A DNA stretch of 34,880 bases from Nitrospira sp. (GCA_016873495.1 VGXC01000030.1:1-34880), one strand, 5' to 3'. Shown: positions 9,162-17,405, numbered from the stretch's first letter. Numbers and translations: made by a program. The notes: a model not told the origin generated them from the sequence alone.

Positions 9162-10355
9162 ATGTCCACTTTACCTGATACCAAATCTTACGACGTGCTC
9201 ATCGTCGGCATGGGCCCGGCCGGCGCCACGGCCGCCTACGAACTCAGCCGCGCGGGGATGGCGGTGCTCGGGTTGGACAAACAGTCCCACCCGCGTTACA
9301 AAGTCTGCGGCGGCGGGCTCTCCTCCCGGATCGACAAGATTCTGGATGAGGAGTACAAGTCGGTCGTCGAGCACACGGTCTACGGGGTCCAGTTCACCTA
9401 CCGGGGCGAAGAACCCTTCCTGATCCAGTCTCCCACGCCCATCGCGTTCATGGTCATGCGCGACCGGTTCGATCATTTGCTGCTCGAGAAGGCGCGGCGC
9501 GCCGGAACGGAAGTCCATGAGGGGGAGCAGGCGCTGCAATTCCTCCAGCTGCCCGACGGGGTGGAGGTCATCACGGACCGGGGGCGGTACAAGACCAAGG
9601 TGCTGATCGGCGCGGACGGCGCCAACAGCATCGTGGCGCAGCGGCTCTTTCCGGACCGCCGCTTGAGCCGGATGCCGACGCTCGAGAGCGAGATGGGCAT
9701 CGGGCGGCAGCCGGTCTATCCGGGGGAAGGCAAGGTGCTCATCGATCTGGGGGCCACGGCGCAAGGCTATGCCTGGATTTTCCCGAAGAAGGAGCGGCTG
9801 TCCATCGGTGTGGCCGAATTCAAGGGCCGGCCCGCGAGCCCCAGGGGCGTGTTCGACCGGTTCATCCGCGACGAAAAAGCCTTGTCCCATATGGCCGTGC
9901 CCAGGCCCCACGGGCATCCCCTGCCTCTGTTCAGCGTCAGCGGCGCGTCGGCGCCGGACGGGCTCGTCCGGCATCGGGCTTTGTTGGTGGGGGACGCGGG
10001 GCACCTGGTGGACCCCCTATTCGGGGAGGGCATCTACTACGCGGTCCGCTCAGGCCAGCTTGCGGCGGCCAGCGTACTGGGCACGTTTCATGATTCCCGG
10101 CGGAGTTTGCTGGACTATGAAACGGACGTGATACGGGAAATCTACGCCGAGTTTCGCGTGGCCTCGCGGGTGGCGCGGATCGTCTACACCTTTCCGCGCC
10201 TGTGCCACCAGCTCATGCATCGTTACCAGGAAGTCATCAACCTCTACTACGAAGTCCTGCAGGGGCGGGAAAGCTACCAGTCTTTCTTCCGCAAAGCCAA
10301 GGGCCTCGTCAAAGCCTCCTTCCGCGAAATCCTCAAAGAGACCTTTACTTTCTGA
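9162..10355 (+). CDS. Geranylgeranyl-reductase-family FAD-dependent oxidoreductase
   Basis: Flavoprotein of the family that saturates double bonds of polyprenyl chains (geranylgeranyl reductases, digeranylgeranylglycerophospholipid reductases); the substrate here is unknown. The 397 residues show the N-terminal FAD-binding G-M-G-P-A-G (16-21) in a beta-alpha-beta fold, K-V-C-G-G-G (47-52) typical of this family, G-Y-A-W-I-F-P-K (202-209), and the second FAD motif GDAGHLVDPLFGEGI (277-291). The C-terminal 70 residues are helical and basic, likely contacting the membrane or lipid. It stands alone between the cytochrome module and bamD. Candidate substrates are menaquinone side chains or other isoprenoid lipids; this is inference. 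Confidence 0.85.
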   Translation: MSTLPDTKSYDVLIVGMGPAGATAAYELSRAGMAVLGLDKQSHPRYKVCGGGLSSRIDKILDEEYKSVVEHTVYGVQFTYRGEEPFLIQSPTPIAFMVMRDRFDHLLLEKARRAGTEVHEGEQALQFLQLPDGVEVITDRGRYKTKVLIGADGANSIVAQRLFPDRRLSRMPTLESEMGIGRQPVYPGEGKVLIDLGATAQGYAWIFPKKERLSIGVAEFKGRPASPRGVFDRFIRDEKALSHMAVPRPHGHPLPLFSVSGASAPDGLVRHRALLVGDAGHLVDPLFGEGIYYAVRSGQLAAASVLGTFHDSRRSLLDYETDVIREIYAEFRVASRVARIVYTFPRLCHQLMHRYQEVINLYYEVLQGRESYQSFFRKAKGLVKASFREILKETFTF

Positions 10356-10480
10356 CAGTGTTCCCCCAATTGAGAGATGGATGGGCTTCACCCTTGTTCG
10401 GGCTGGAGCTTCGCAGGCATGTAATAAGGGTCAGCGAGCGTCTGTCGACGGAAGGCCACTGCCGCTGGTCGAGCCGGGAC

Positions 10481-11428
10481 TCAGCACCAGGAGCCGATAC
10501 GGCAGAGCGTGACTTGCGGTGTGAGCGTCGTAGCCTTGGTACTGACGGCGGTCAAGGCTTGAGCGAGAGGCGGGAGCGTGGAAAGTGCGCCAACCGTCGG
10601 GGGTATCGGCGTCTGAGCCTGGGCTACGACTGCCGCAGGCTTCAGGTCTGCGGCGCTCGGCGCGGTGGAGGCGGCGGGAGCGGGCAGGGCTTTGGCCAGT
10701 GCCGTGCCGGGGGGCAGTTTCGCATCCACCTTGGCCAACAGAGTCTTACTTTCCTGCTGGTATTTGTTGGCTGGGTACTGTTGCGCCAACTGGATCAGCT
10801 TGTCGTGCGCCCAGTCGTTTGCGCCCAGCTCGTTGTAGGAGCGCGCTAGATAATAGAGCGCGTCGGGGGCCACCTCCATCTCCGGGAATTTCTTCACGAT
10901 GGATTCGAAGCGATAGGCGGCCGCCAGATAGGACTCGCGCCGATAGTAGAATTGACCGACGAAATAATAGGTTTGGGCCATCAGATCGTTGCAGGCCTTG
11001 ATTTTTTCAACCGCTTCGGCGTGGTACTTGCTGCCCGGGTACTCTTTCATCAGCTTCTCGAAGGCCTCCTGGGCCTTGGTGATCGGGGCCGGGTCGCGAT
11101 CGATGGACTTGGACATCTTGAAGAAGCTCATGCCGATCTTAAATTGGGCGTAGGCCGAGAGCACGTGGACTCGGTGCAGGTCGAGGAAGTGCTGGTATTC
11201 GACCAGGGCTTCCGCATACTCCTCTTTGTCGAAGAAGGCTTCCGCCCGTTTCATGATGACGTTGGGGTCGTAGTTCTTTTCGACCGTATCCCCGATGAAG
11301 ATCTGTTCGTCGGTGCCGCTGGCGGATTTCCCACCGGCCGCGGTCTGCTTGGGAGTGCTGGAGCAGCCGAACGACAAGCTGATGGCGAGGGCCAAGACTA
11401 GGAATGGTATTGTCACACGCATCGCCAT
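10481..11428 (-). CDS. bamD: Outer-membrane assembly lipoprotein BamD (YfiO/ComL family)
   Basis: Lipoprotein of the BAM complex, which inserts beta-barrel proteins into the outer membrane. I choose the ATG at 11428 (or 11422); the longer frame to 11545 adds an implausible leader. The 315-residue product starts with a lipoprotein signal: M-x-M-R, a hydrophobic core (7-20) and a cysteine at 22 in S-F-G-C. Tetratricopeptide-like helical repeats follow (about 55-235) with typical segments such as A-x-x-x-F-x-K-x-x-Y-x-x-A. From about residue 238 to the end there is an Ala/Pro/Thr-rich tail of nearly 80 residues that normal BamD lacks. The gene is divergent from fabH. Confidence 0.85.
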   Translation of the reverse strand: MAMRVTIPFLVLALAISLSFGCSSTPKQTAAGGKSASGTDEQIFIGDTVEKNYDPNVIMKRAEAFFDKEEYAEALVEYQHFLDLHRVHVLSAYAQFKIGMSFFKMSKSIDRDPAPITKAQEAFEKLMKEYPGSKYHAEAVEKIKACNDLMAQTYYFVGQFYYRRESYLAAAYRFESIVKKFPEMEVAPDALYYLARSYNELGANDWAHDKLIQLAQQYPANKYQQESKTLLAKVDAKLPPGTALAKALPAPAASTAPSAADLKPAAVVAQAQTPIPPTVGALSTLPPLAQALTAVSTKATTLTPQVTLCRIGSWC

Positions 11429-11476
11429 GGTTCGATCTGCTTTCACACGCCAGTCGAAAGAAGCTAACGTCGCGCC

Positions 11477-11505
11477 ACCGTAACAAAAAGCGTGTGAAAA
11501 TGCAA
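11477..11505 (-). promoter_or_regulatory. Possible promoter for bamD
   Basis: On the minus strand TTGCAT (11505-11500) is followed after 17 bp by TACGGT (11482-11477), about 50 bp before the bamD start. The match to consensus is only moderate. Confidence 0.35.
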
Positions 11506-11524
11506 TCGATCTGGCGAAGTTCAA

Positions 11525-11553
11525 TTGACGGGTTCTCTTCGGCACCCTATAAT
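11525..11553 (+). promoter_or_regulatory. Strong sigma70-type promoter for fabH
   Basis: TTGACG (11525-11530), 17 bp, TATAAT (11548-11553): a near-consensus promoter. The fabH start lies 88 bp beyond the -10, so the leader is short. Confidence 0.75.
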
Positions 11554-11640
11554 CGCGCCGGTATTGGGTGAGTGAAATTCGGGAACTGAGCGGAACCGGG
11601 ATCGCGTCTGGCCGAAGGGTATTCTGCGGGGAGTCGAGCC

Positions 11641-12633
11641 GTGTTGCGTAGCCGTATTGTTGGAACGGGTTCCTACGTCCCTGCCAGGGCCGTGACGAAT
11701 GCGGAAGTGGGCCAGGCCTTGGGTCTGGACGACGAGGCGGTCTATCGGCGAACCGGCATCCGTCTCCGTCACTGGGCCGACGAAGGGCAGGCCACGTCGG
11801 ATTTGGCGGAGCAGGCGGCGCGGGCGGCCTGCGAGGCGGCGGGCACGCCGGCGTCGTCGGTGGATGCGATCATACTCTCCACGACGTCGCCGGACATGGT
11901 GTTTCCCTCGAGCGCCTGCCTGTTGCAACGAAGGCTCGGGGCGACCCGTGCCGCAGCGTTCGATGTGGCGGCGTCTTGTTCCGGATTTCTTTATGCCTTG
12001 TCCATGGCCGACCGTTTGGTCCGCAGCGGTCAGGCGCAACGCTGTCTCGTCGTGGCGGCGGAGGTCAAGTCCCGCTTCCTCGACACACAGGACGTGGCGA
12101 CCGCGATGTTGTTCGGGGACGGCGCCGGTGCGGCGTTGGTGATCGGGGATTCGAGCGGCGGCCCTCAGGGGCGCGGGCTGCTAGGCGTGCGGCTCTATGC
12201 GGACGGCGCCCGCCATGGGCTGATCCGTATGGCTGCCGGTGGGTCCCGGCAGCCGACTACGGCGCAGACGGTTCGGGACCGTCAGCACGTGCTCACGATG
12301 CAAGGGGGGCCGCTCTTTCGGCTGGCCGTCAAGCGGCTGGCGGACGCGGTGGCTGAGATTCTCAAGGAATTCGGCGTGACGATGGAGGAGGTCGGACCGG
12401 TCATCTTCCATCAAGCGAACGGCCGGCTGCTGGCCATGCTGCGGAAACGGTTGGGCATTCCGCCGGAGAAAATGTACTCGGTCATCGAACACATTGGCAA
12501 CACGTCGTCCGCGTCCTTGCCCATCGCTCTGGACCGGGCGGTCCGGGAAGGGCGGCTGTCGGAACAGGCTCCGGTGTTGTTGGGTGCGGTCGGGGGCGGT
12601 CTCACCTGGGCGACCGCCTTGTTCCGCTGGTAG
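11641..12633 (+). CDS. fabH: 3-oxoacyl-[acyl-carrier-protein] synthase III (KAS III)
   Basis: Condenses acyl-CoA with malonyl-ACP to start fatty-acid synthesis. The start is a GTG at 11641 with GGGGAG shortly upstream. The 330 residues have the standard KAS III length and catalytic triad: Cys113 in A-A-S-C-S-G-F, His257 in I-F-H-Q-A-N, and Asn287 in I-G-N-T-S-S. The C-terminal G-G-G-L-T-W-A-T loop is present. It is not next to other fab genes (acpP, fabD, fabG, plsX); its neighbours are bamD (divergent) and a small membrane protein. It may therefore be a second copy or serve a specialised starter unit. The general activity is well supported, and acyl-CoA preference cannot be read from the sequence. 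Confidence 0.93.
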   Translation: MLRSRIVGTGSYVPARAVTNAEVGQALGLDDEAVYRRTGIRLRHWADEGQATSDLAEQAARAACEAAGTPASSVDAIILSTTSPDMVFPSSACLLQRRLGATRAAAFDVAASCSGFLYALSMADRLVRSGQAQRCLVVAAEVKSRFLDTQDVATAMLFGDGAGAALVIGDSSGGPQGRGLLGVRLYADGARHGLIRMAAGGSRQPTTAQTVRDRQHVLTMQGGPLFRLAVKRLADAVAEILKEFGVTMEEVGPVIFHQANGRLLAMLRKRLGIPPEKMYSVIEHIGNTSSASLPIALDRAVREGRLSEQAPVLLGAVGGGLTWATALFRW

Positions 12634-12687
12634 GCCATTTATTGGACGGGGTCGTATCCGGTTGGAAAAACCACCAAGGAGGTGACC

Positions 12688-13023
12688 GTGAGCGAGAAAT
12701 CTGCCGGGCAATTGTTCAAAGAGGGGGTAATTCAGGCGGCGGCCCGTGCGCTGGTTTATGGAGCCGCGTTGATCCTCGTCACGGTCATCTGCATGGGCAT
12801 CATCAAACAGGAAGTCAAAGAAGGCATCGAGTACGGCGTCCGGTCTGCGTTGCTGCATACGTCCGCGGTGCTCTTGGATGACGAAATCTTCAACGAGGTC
12901 ATCCTGCCGAAGGTCAAACAGAACATGAAAGAGGCGATCGAATACACGATCATGCGGGCGAAGCGGGAACTAATCGCCGCGCCGCCCGCCAAAGATGGGT
13001 CGAAACCGTCCAAGCATTCGTGA
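12688..13023 (+). CDS. Small single-span membrane protein of unknown function
   Basis: The GTG at 12688 is preferred because AAGGAGG (12676-12682) lies 5 nt upstream; a GTG at 12682 would overlap that site. The 111-residue product has one hydrophobic helix (about 20-40). A charged, helical C-terminal part follows with repeated K-E-G-I-E-Y / K-E-A-I-E-Y segments (about 44-50 and 82-88), then a short Pro/Lys/Ser tail. No family is recognised. The stop is 10 bp from the start of the PhoU-like gene, so the two are almost certainly cotranscribed and perhaps translationally linked. A role near phosphate transport is possible but inferred from position only. Confidence 0.75.
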   Translation: MSEKSAGQLFKEGVIQAAARALVYGAALILVTVICMGIIKQEVKEGIEYGVRSALLHTSAVLLDDEIFNEVILPKVKQNMKEAIEYTIMRAKRELIAAPPAKDGSKPSKHS

Positions 13024-13033
13024 GGGTGACGCG

Positions 13034-13651
13034 ATGTTCAGCTTAATTCCGCGCGAGGTGGCGTTCTTCGACTTGTTTCGAAAGGCGGCGCACAATATGA
13101 TCGAGGGCAGTCGCCTACTCAAGGACATGATGGAGCAGTTCCAGAACCCAATCGAACAAGCTCGTCGAATCAAGGACATCGAACACATCGGCGACGGGAT
13201 TACCCACGACATTGTGCGGAAGCTGAACCAGACGTTTATCACGCCGATCGACCGGGAGGACATCCACGGACTGGCCAGCGCGATGGACGACATCCTGGAC
13301 TTGGTCGAAGCGATCGCGGATCGTTTCGTGGTGTTCAAGGTGGCCAAACCCACCGAGACAGCAGTCAAGCTCGCCGGTATCCTCCATCAGGCGGCGGTGG
13401 CGGTGGGAGCGGGTATCGATCGCCTGGGGCAATCCCATGCGGATCTGAACGAATGCTGCGTAGAGGTGAACAGTTTGGAAAACGAGGCGGATCGGATTAC
13501 CCGGGATGCGATTTCCTCGTTGTTCGATCAGGAACGAGATCCGATTGCGGTGATCAAGTGGAAAGAGATCTATGAGAATTTCGAGGAAGGGACGGATCGC
13601 TGCGAAGATGTGGCCAATATCCTTGAACGCATCGCGCTCAAGCACGTCTAA
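13034..13651 (+). CDS. PhoU-like phosphate transport regulator (DUF47/TIGR00153 family)
   Basis: The family is usually encoded beside PiT transporters and is thought to control their activity. The ATG at 13034 (after GAGGGTGACGCG) gives 205 residues and avoids overlap; an upstream start at 12995 would run into the previous gene. The protein is all helical. It has the family's pattern of acidic metal-binding segments in two repeats: D-I-E-H-I-G-D-G-I-T-H (about 48-58) and N-S-L-E-N-E-A-D-R-I-T-R (about 146-157). Other visible segments are T-P-I-D-R-E-D-I and Y-E-N-F-E-E-G-T-D-R-C-E-D. It is followed by pit after a gap filled with an inverted repeat. Confidence 0.9.
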   Translation: MFSLIPREVAFFDLFRKAAHNMIEGSRLLKDMMEQFQNPIEQARRIKDIEHIGDGITHDIVRKLNQTFITPIDREDIHGLASAMDDILDLVEAIADRFVVFKVAKPTETAVKLAGILHQAAVAVGAGIDRLGQSHADLNECCVEVNSLENEADRITRDAISSLFDQERDPIAVIKWKEIYENFEEGTDRCEDVANILERIALKHV

Positions 13652-13652
13652 G

Positions 13653-13787
13653 ACTCGTGAAACGTGAACAGTAAGCAGTGGACAGTAGGAAGACCGCCAA
13701 GCTTTCACGTGCGCCATTCATAAAAACCCTCAACAGGACCGATTACATCTGCCACTGTTCACAGGTTGCCATTCACATTGCACGAGT
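13653..13787. repeat. Gene-bounded inverted repeat built from 7-bp units
   Basis: Arms of 34 nt (13653-13686 and 13754-13787) are imperfect inverted repeats, 25 of 34 positions matching. Perfect blocks include ACTCGTG / CACGAGT and the 9-mer GTGAACAGT (13664-13672) / ACTGTTCAC (13754-13762). Both arms divide into heptamers of the type AACNGTG. The element runs from 1 bp after the PhoU-like stop to 5 bp before the pit start. Confidence 0.7.
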
Positions 13788-13792
13788 AGGGC

Positions 13793-14785
13793 ATGTTTGA
13801 TCTGAGCGGGATGTTGTTGCTGGTGGTGGTGCTGGCGCTATTGTTCGACTTCTCGAACGGCTGGCACGACAGCGCCAACGCGATTGCGACCGTGGTGTCT
13901 ACCCGGGTATTGAGCCCGCTCACCGCGGTGTTGATGGCGGGCGTACTGAACGTGGCCGGCGCCTTTATGTCTACGGCCGTAGCCAAGATGGTCGGGTCCG
14001 GGATCGTGGATCCGGCCGCCGTCACGCAAGCGATGGTGGCCTCCGCGCTGGGGGGCGCGATCGTGTGGAATCTCTTCACGCTGCTGCTGGGATTGCCGAC
14101 CAGCTCCTCCCATGCCTTAATCGGCGGGCTGGTCGGGGCCGCGCTGGTGCACGGGGGTTGGTCGGTGGTCAAGCTGGCCGGCTTGCGGTCGGTCATGGAG
14201 GCGATGGTCCTATCCCCGTTCTTCGGGTTCCTGACCGGACTGGTCCTCATGGTGGTGATCAGCCGGCTGTTCTTCCGGACCCCGCGCAATTTCGCCACCC
14301 GGCTGTTCAGTCGTCTGCAATTGGTGTCGGCCGGCTTCATGGCGTTTAGCCACGGCGCGAATGATGCGCAGAAGGCCATGGGCATCATCACGCTCGCACT
14401 CCTGTCGGCCGGGCACATACCGACCGCCGAGGTGCCGACCTGGGTCATCGTGGCCTGTGCGCTGGCAATGGGGTTGGGTACTGCCGTCGGGGGATGGAAA
14501 ATCGTCCGGACGCTCGGCATGCGTATTCTGACGCTGGAACCGGTCCACGGATTTGCCGCGGAAACGTCGGCGGCCACGGTCCTGCTGGTAACCGCGCACA
14601 TCGGTCTGCCGGTCAGCACGACGCACACGATCACGTCTTCCGTGATGGGGGTCGGGGTGGTCAAGCGACTCTCCGCTGTCCGGTGGGGGGTGACCGCGCG
14701 CATTCTCTACGCCTGGGTCTTTACGCTCCCGGGGGCCGCCCTGATGGCGGCAACGATCTATGCCGTCGTCTCGCGGCTTGATTGA
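13793..14785 (+). CDS. pit: Inorganic phosphate transporter, PiT family
   Basis: Low-affinity phosphate permease of the cytoplasmic membrane, driven by cation co-transport. The 330 residues show both halves of the PiT inverted repeat: N-terminal GWHDSANAIATVVSTRVL (about 23-40) and C-terminal FSHGANDAQKAMG (about 185-197). Each is followed by a G-L-P-x-S-(S/T)-(S/T)-H segment (GLPTSSSH and GLPVSTTH). About ten hydrophobic helices are visible. It is preceded by the PhoU-like regulator, a classic pairing. Its 3' end overlaps the 3' end of the oppositely oriented phoR by 28 bp. No obvious promoter was found in the repeat-filled gap upstream, so it probably shares the transcript from further left. 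Confidence 0.95.
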   Translation: MFDLSGMLLLVVVLALLFDFSNGWHDSANAIATVVSTRVLSPLTAVLMAGVLNVAGAFMSTAVAKMVGSGIVDPAAVTQAMVASALGGAIVWNLFTLLLGLPTSSSHALIGGLVGAALVHGGWSVVKLAGLRSVMEAMVLSPFFGFLTGLVLMVVISRLFFRTPRNFATRLFSRLQLVSAGFMAFSHGANDAQKAMGIITLALLSAGHIPTAEVPTWVIVACALAMGLGTAVGGWKIVRTLGMRILTLEPVHGFAAETSAATVLLVTAHIGLPVSTTHTITSSVMGVGVVKRLSAVRWGVTARILYAWVFTLPGAALMAATIYAVVSRLD

Positions 14786-16251
14786 GCGGGTCTTCCCAGA
14801 TCTTTCAGCGCCGGCAAGCGGATGACGAACCGGCTGCCGATCGGGTCGTTCCCCTCCACCCACACCTGGCCGCCGTGCCCTTCGACGATGTGCTTGACGA
14901 TTGCCAAACCTAAGCCGGTCCCGCCCATTTCGCGGGATCGGGCCTTGTCCACCCGATAAAACCGCTCGAACACGCGCGGGCGATCCGCAGCGGGGATGCC
15001 GAACCCCGTGTCGCTCACGGTCAGTTCGATCGTCGCGTCCTCGCGGACGGGCCGTGCCGTTACGTGAATCGCGCCGCCCTCCGGCGTGTACTTCACGGCG
15101 TTGTCGAGCAGGTTGGTGAGGACTTGGACCAGCCGGTCTTCGTCGCCTGAGACTGGAGGCAGGTCCGGTGGGATGGCCACGGATAACGTGTGCCTCTTTT
15201 TCTCGGCCAGTGGCTTGACGGAAGCCAGGGTCCGCTCGACCACATTGCGCAACCCGACGGGCTCTTGCCTGAATTGGACGCGGCCGGACTCGATCTGAGA
15301 GAGTTGCAGCAGGTCTTCCAGGATCAGATTCAGCCGGTCGCTTTGCTTGAGAATGATCTGCAGGAATCGCGTCGCTTCTTCCGGATGGTCTTTCGCCCCG
15401 TCCAACAGGGCTTCGACGTAGCCCTTGATGGAGGTGAGCGGCGTGCGCAGTTCATGCGAGACGTTCGCGACGAAGTCCTTGCGAACCGTTTCCAGCCGCC
15501 GTAGGGCGGTGATGTCGTGATCGAGTTGGTCCGCCATCTGGTTGAGCGTCGTCGCGAGGACGCCCACCTCGTCGTTCGATGCGGCCGGGATGCGTCGCTC
15601 GAAGGAGCCTCCGGCCAGCTGTCGGGCGACCACCGCGATCTCCGACAGAGGTTTCGTCAATCCCCTGGCGATGAAGAAGCTCAGGAGCATGGAGACGGCG
15701 AACGCCACACCGAATGCAATGCCCAGGGCCTGCTGCAAGTCACGAATCCGACTTTCCAGGGTCGTTAAGGGCATGGCAAGCCGCACAATGCTGATGGCGT
15801 GGGCGCCGGGGGGGGAGACCCGCATGGCCAGGTAAAACAATCGCTGACCGGTGGTGTCGCTTTGCCGGATGTCCGTGCCGCGCCCTGCGGCCAGCGCGCT
15901 GGCGACTTCCGGGCGCATCCGGTGGTTGGCGAGCGTCGGGATCGCATCATCCGACAGGGCGCTGTCCGCGAGGACCCGGCCGTCCTGGTCGATCACCGTT
16001 ACTCTGGCGTTGGCGTGGATCCCGAGTTCACGCGCCTGGATTTGCAGGCGATCCGACGGAGGTGGAGAAGGGGCCAGGAGGGGTTGCAGGGCAAGCGCGG
16101 CGAGGCCTGTGCGGGCGGCCAGGGCCTCTTCCGCCCGGGCCAGCTCTAGTTGTTCGATGGAGCGAAACGCCAAGCTTCCCGCCACCACCAGCCCCAACAT
16201 GACGGCGAGCAGTGTGCCGAGAGTGACTTTCCACCGGATCGAAAACGCCAT
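14758..16251 (-). CDS. phoR: Sensor histidine kinase, PhoR-like
   Basis: Membrane sensor kinase paired with the adjacent response regulator. The 497 residues contain membrane helices at about 8-29 and 173-196 flanking an extracytoplasmic sensor domain of about 140 residues. A HAMP linker follows (about 197-249). The phosphoacceptor region FVANVSHELRTPLTSIKGY (260-278) places the site at His266, with the N box around Asn384, DTGFGIP (414-420) and GGTGLGLA (443-450). The large extracytoplasmic domain differs from E. coli PhoR, which lacks one, but matches Bacillus-type PhoR. The PhoR name rests on the neighbours (PhoB-like regulator, PiT, PhoU-like). A sensor for another signal is possible. Confidence 0.82.
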   Translation of the reverse strand: MAFSIRWKVTLGTLLAVMLGLVVAGSLAFRSIEQLELARAEEALAARTGLAALALQPLLAPSPPPSDRLQIQARELGIHANARVTVIDQDGRVLADSALSDDAIPTLANHRMRPEVASALAAGRGTDIRQSDTTGQRLFYLAMRVSPPGAHAISIVRLAMPLTTLESRIRDLQQALGIAFGVAFAVSMLLSFFIARGLTKPLSEIAVVARQLAGGSFERRIPAASNDEVGVLATTLNQMADQLDHDITALRRLETVRKDFVANVSHELRTPLTSIKGYVEALLDGAKDHPEEATRFLQIILKQSDRLNLILEDLLQLSQIESGRVQFRQEPVGLRNVVERTLASVKPLAEKKRHTLSVAIPPDLPPVSGDEDRLVQVLTNLLDNAVKYTPEGGAIHVTARPVREDATIELTVSDTGFGIPAADRPRVFERFYRVDKARSREMGGTGLGLAIVKHIVEGHGGQVWVEGNDPIGSRFVIRLPALKDLGRPAQSSRETTA

Positions 16252-16257
16252 ACGTTT

Positions 16258-16338
16258 AGTGATGCGTGATCGGCGATGAGCAATCGGCGCGGGTATGAGG
16301 CGGTTGACCCCGATATCTAGCGTTCAACGCGCATCACT
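16258..16338. repeat. Inverted repeat with heptamer-like TGATNNG units between phoB and phoR
   Basis: AGTGATGCG (16258-16266) and CGCATCACT (16330-16338) form a 9-bp perfect inverted repeat. The left arm continues as heptamers TGATGCG, TGATCGG, CGATGAG, CAATCGG (16260-16287). It occupies most of the 102-bp phoB-phoR gap and may affect phoR expression. Confidence 0.5.
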
Positions 16339-16353
16339 CGTCCCTCTGCTTCA

Positions 16354-17049
16354 TCACAGTTCTTTGAGTTTGTACCCCAGCGACTTGACCGATACGATCG
16401 CTTCGTCGAGCAAGGGGATCTTCTGCTTGAGCCGGCGGATATGCACGTCCACTGTGCGCGTGGTCCCATAATAGTCGTAGCCCCACACGGCGTTCAGGAG
16501 CACATCGCGGGTCAGGACCCGCCCCGGGTGACGGAGCAGGTGTTCGAGCAGCCCGAACTCCTTTGCCGTCAGCGGCACGGCTTGGCCGGCGACCGTCACT
16601 TCGTGGCGCGAAAGATCCATGGTCAAGGCTTCGTACTGAAGCCGCGGCGAGTCGTCCGGCTTGCGTTCCAGCCTGCGGAACAGGGCCTTCACGCGGGCCA
16701 CCAGCGCTTTGGGGCTGAAAGGTTTGGTGATGTAATCGTCCGCGCCGAGCTCGAGCCCGACGACTACATCCGATTCATCGGCTTTGGCGGTGAGCATGAT
16801 GACCGGCAGCAGGGCCGTGTCCGGGTCGGCCCGGATGCGTTTGCAGACCTCCAGCCCGTCCATCTCGGCCAGCATTAGGTCCAGGATGACCAGGTCGGGA
16901 TGTTCGGACTTGACGAGCTTGAGGCCGTCGAGCCCCGTCACGGCGGCGGAGATGCGATAGCCCTCCTTGTCTAAGTAGAGCTTGACGAGATCGCGGATGT
17001 CTTTCTCGTCTTCGACGATGAGGATTTTCTTGCCGGCCGACGAGGTCAT
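16354..17049 (-). CDS. phoB: Response regulator, PhoB/OmpR family
   Basis: Two-domain transcription factor: receiver domain (about 7-122) plus OmpR-type winged helix (about 133-231). Receiver residues are all present: acidic pair Glu13-Asp14, phosphorylation site Asp57 in V-I-L-D-L-M-L, Thr87 in M-L-T-A-K, and Lys109 in T-K-P-F-S-P. The winged-helix part shows L-T-x-K-E-F-x-L-L, the R-V-L-T-R-D-x-L segment, and T-V-D-V-H-I-R-R-L-K-x-K, typical of PhoB. The 231-residue length is standard. It lies directly upstream of its kinase gene on the same strand. Regulation of phosphate uptake is the likely role from the convergent pit locus, although no Pho box was recognised here. Confidence 0.88.
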   Translation of the reverse strand: MTSSAGKKILIVEDEKDIRDLVKLYLDKEGYRISAAVTGLDGLKLVKSEHPDLVILDLMLAEMDGLEVCKRIRADPDTALLPVIMLTAKADESDVVVGLELGADDYITKPFSPKALVARVKALFRRLERKPDDSPRLQYEALTMDLSRHEVTVAGQAVPLTAKEFGLLEHLLRHPGRVLTRDVLLNAVWGYDYYGTTRTVDVHIRRLKQKIPLLDEAIVSVKSLGYKLKEL

Positions 17050-17405
17050 CGAGAAAACAGCCTAAAGGGACGGGGGGAAGGTGTCAAGGGCGGGGAGGGG
17101 GTAAGGTGAGCGGTGTAGGAGCAAGACCTCGGCTTGGGAGGGGATAGTCCCTCCGATGCCTCTGACACAGGAGAAGAGGAAAGCAGGAGAGAGCAGGGTT
17201 GGTGATGCCGTCACCTTGGCGCGCATCCGTTCCAGCCGAAGCGTTTGGTACAGAGAAAGCAGTGGTGACGAGCCAAGGACGCGGCGTGAGCGGGGGGCGC
17301 CGGGGGCAAATCTATTGACGCCGAAGCCTCTTCTGCCGTAAGGTGGGGCCTGCATTTAGAGACGAGTTGACAGCCAATGGCTGATAGCGAGGAGCACATA
17401 AGGCG
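17050..17405. other. Divergent intergenic region between phoB and ispH
   Basis: This 356-bp gap separates divergent genes. It holds the ispH promoter at its right end and a purine-rich stretch at about 17070-17190. A single degenerate copy of the heptamer-like motif (CAGCCA-A-TGGCTG, 17371-17383) precedes ispH. Short frames on both strands lack ribosome-binding sites and I do not count them as genes. Confidence 0.45.
17315..17344 (+). promoter_or_regulatory. Sigma70-type promoter for ispH
   Basis: TTGACG (17315-17320), 18 bp, TAAGGT (17339-17344), 62 bp before the ispH start codon. The layout is the same as the resB promoter (18-bp spacer, TAAG-type -10). Confidence 0.5.

Noticed and set aside
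17156..17355. Small ORFs on both strands upstream of ispH
   Set aside because: No start signal or domain; the region is better explained as ispH promoter and leader.
16252..17405. Pho box near phoB, phoR or pit
   Set aside because: No convincing pair of CTGTCAT-like direct repeats spaced by 4 bp was found in the gaps around these genes.
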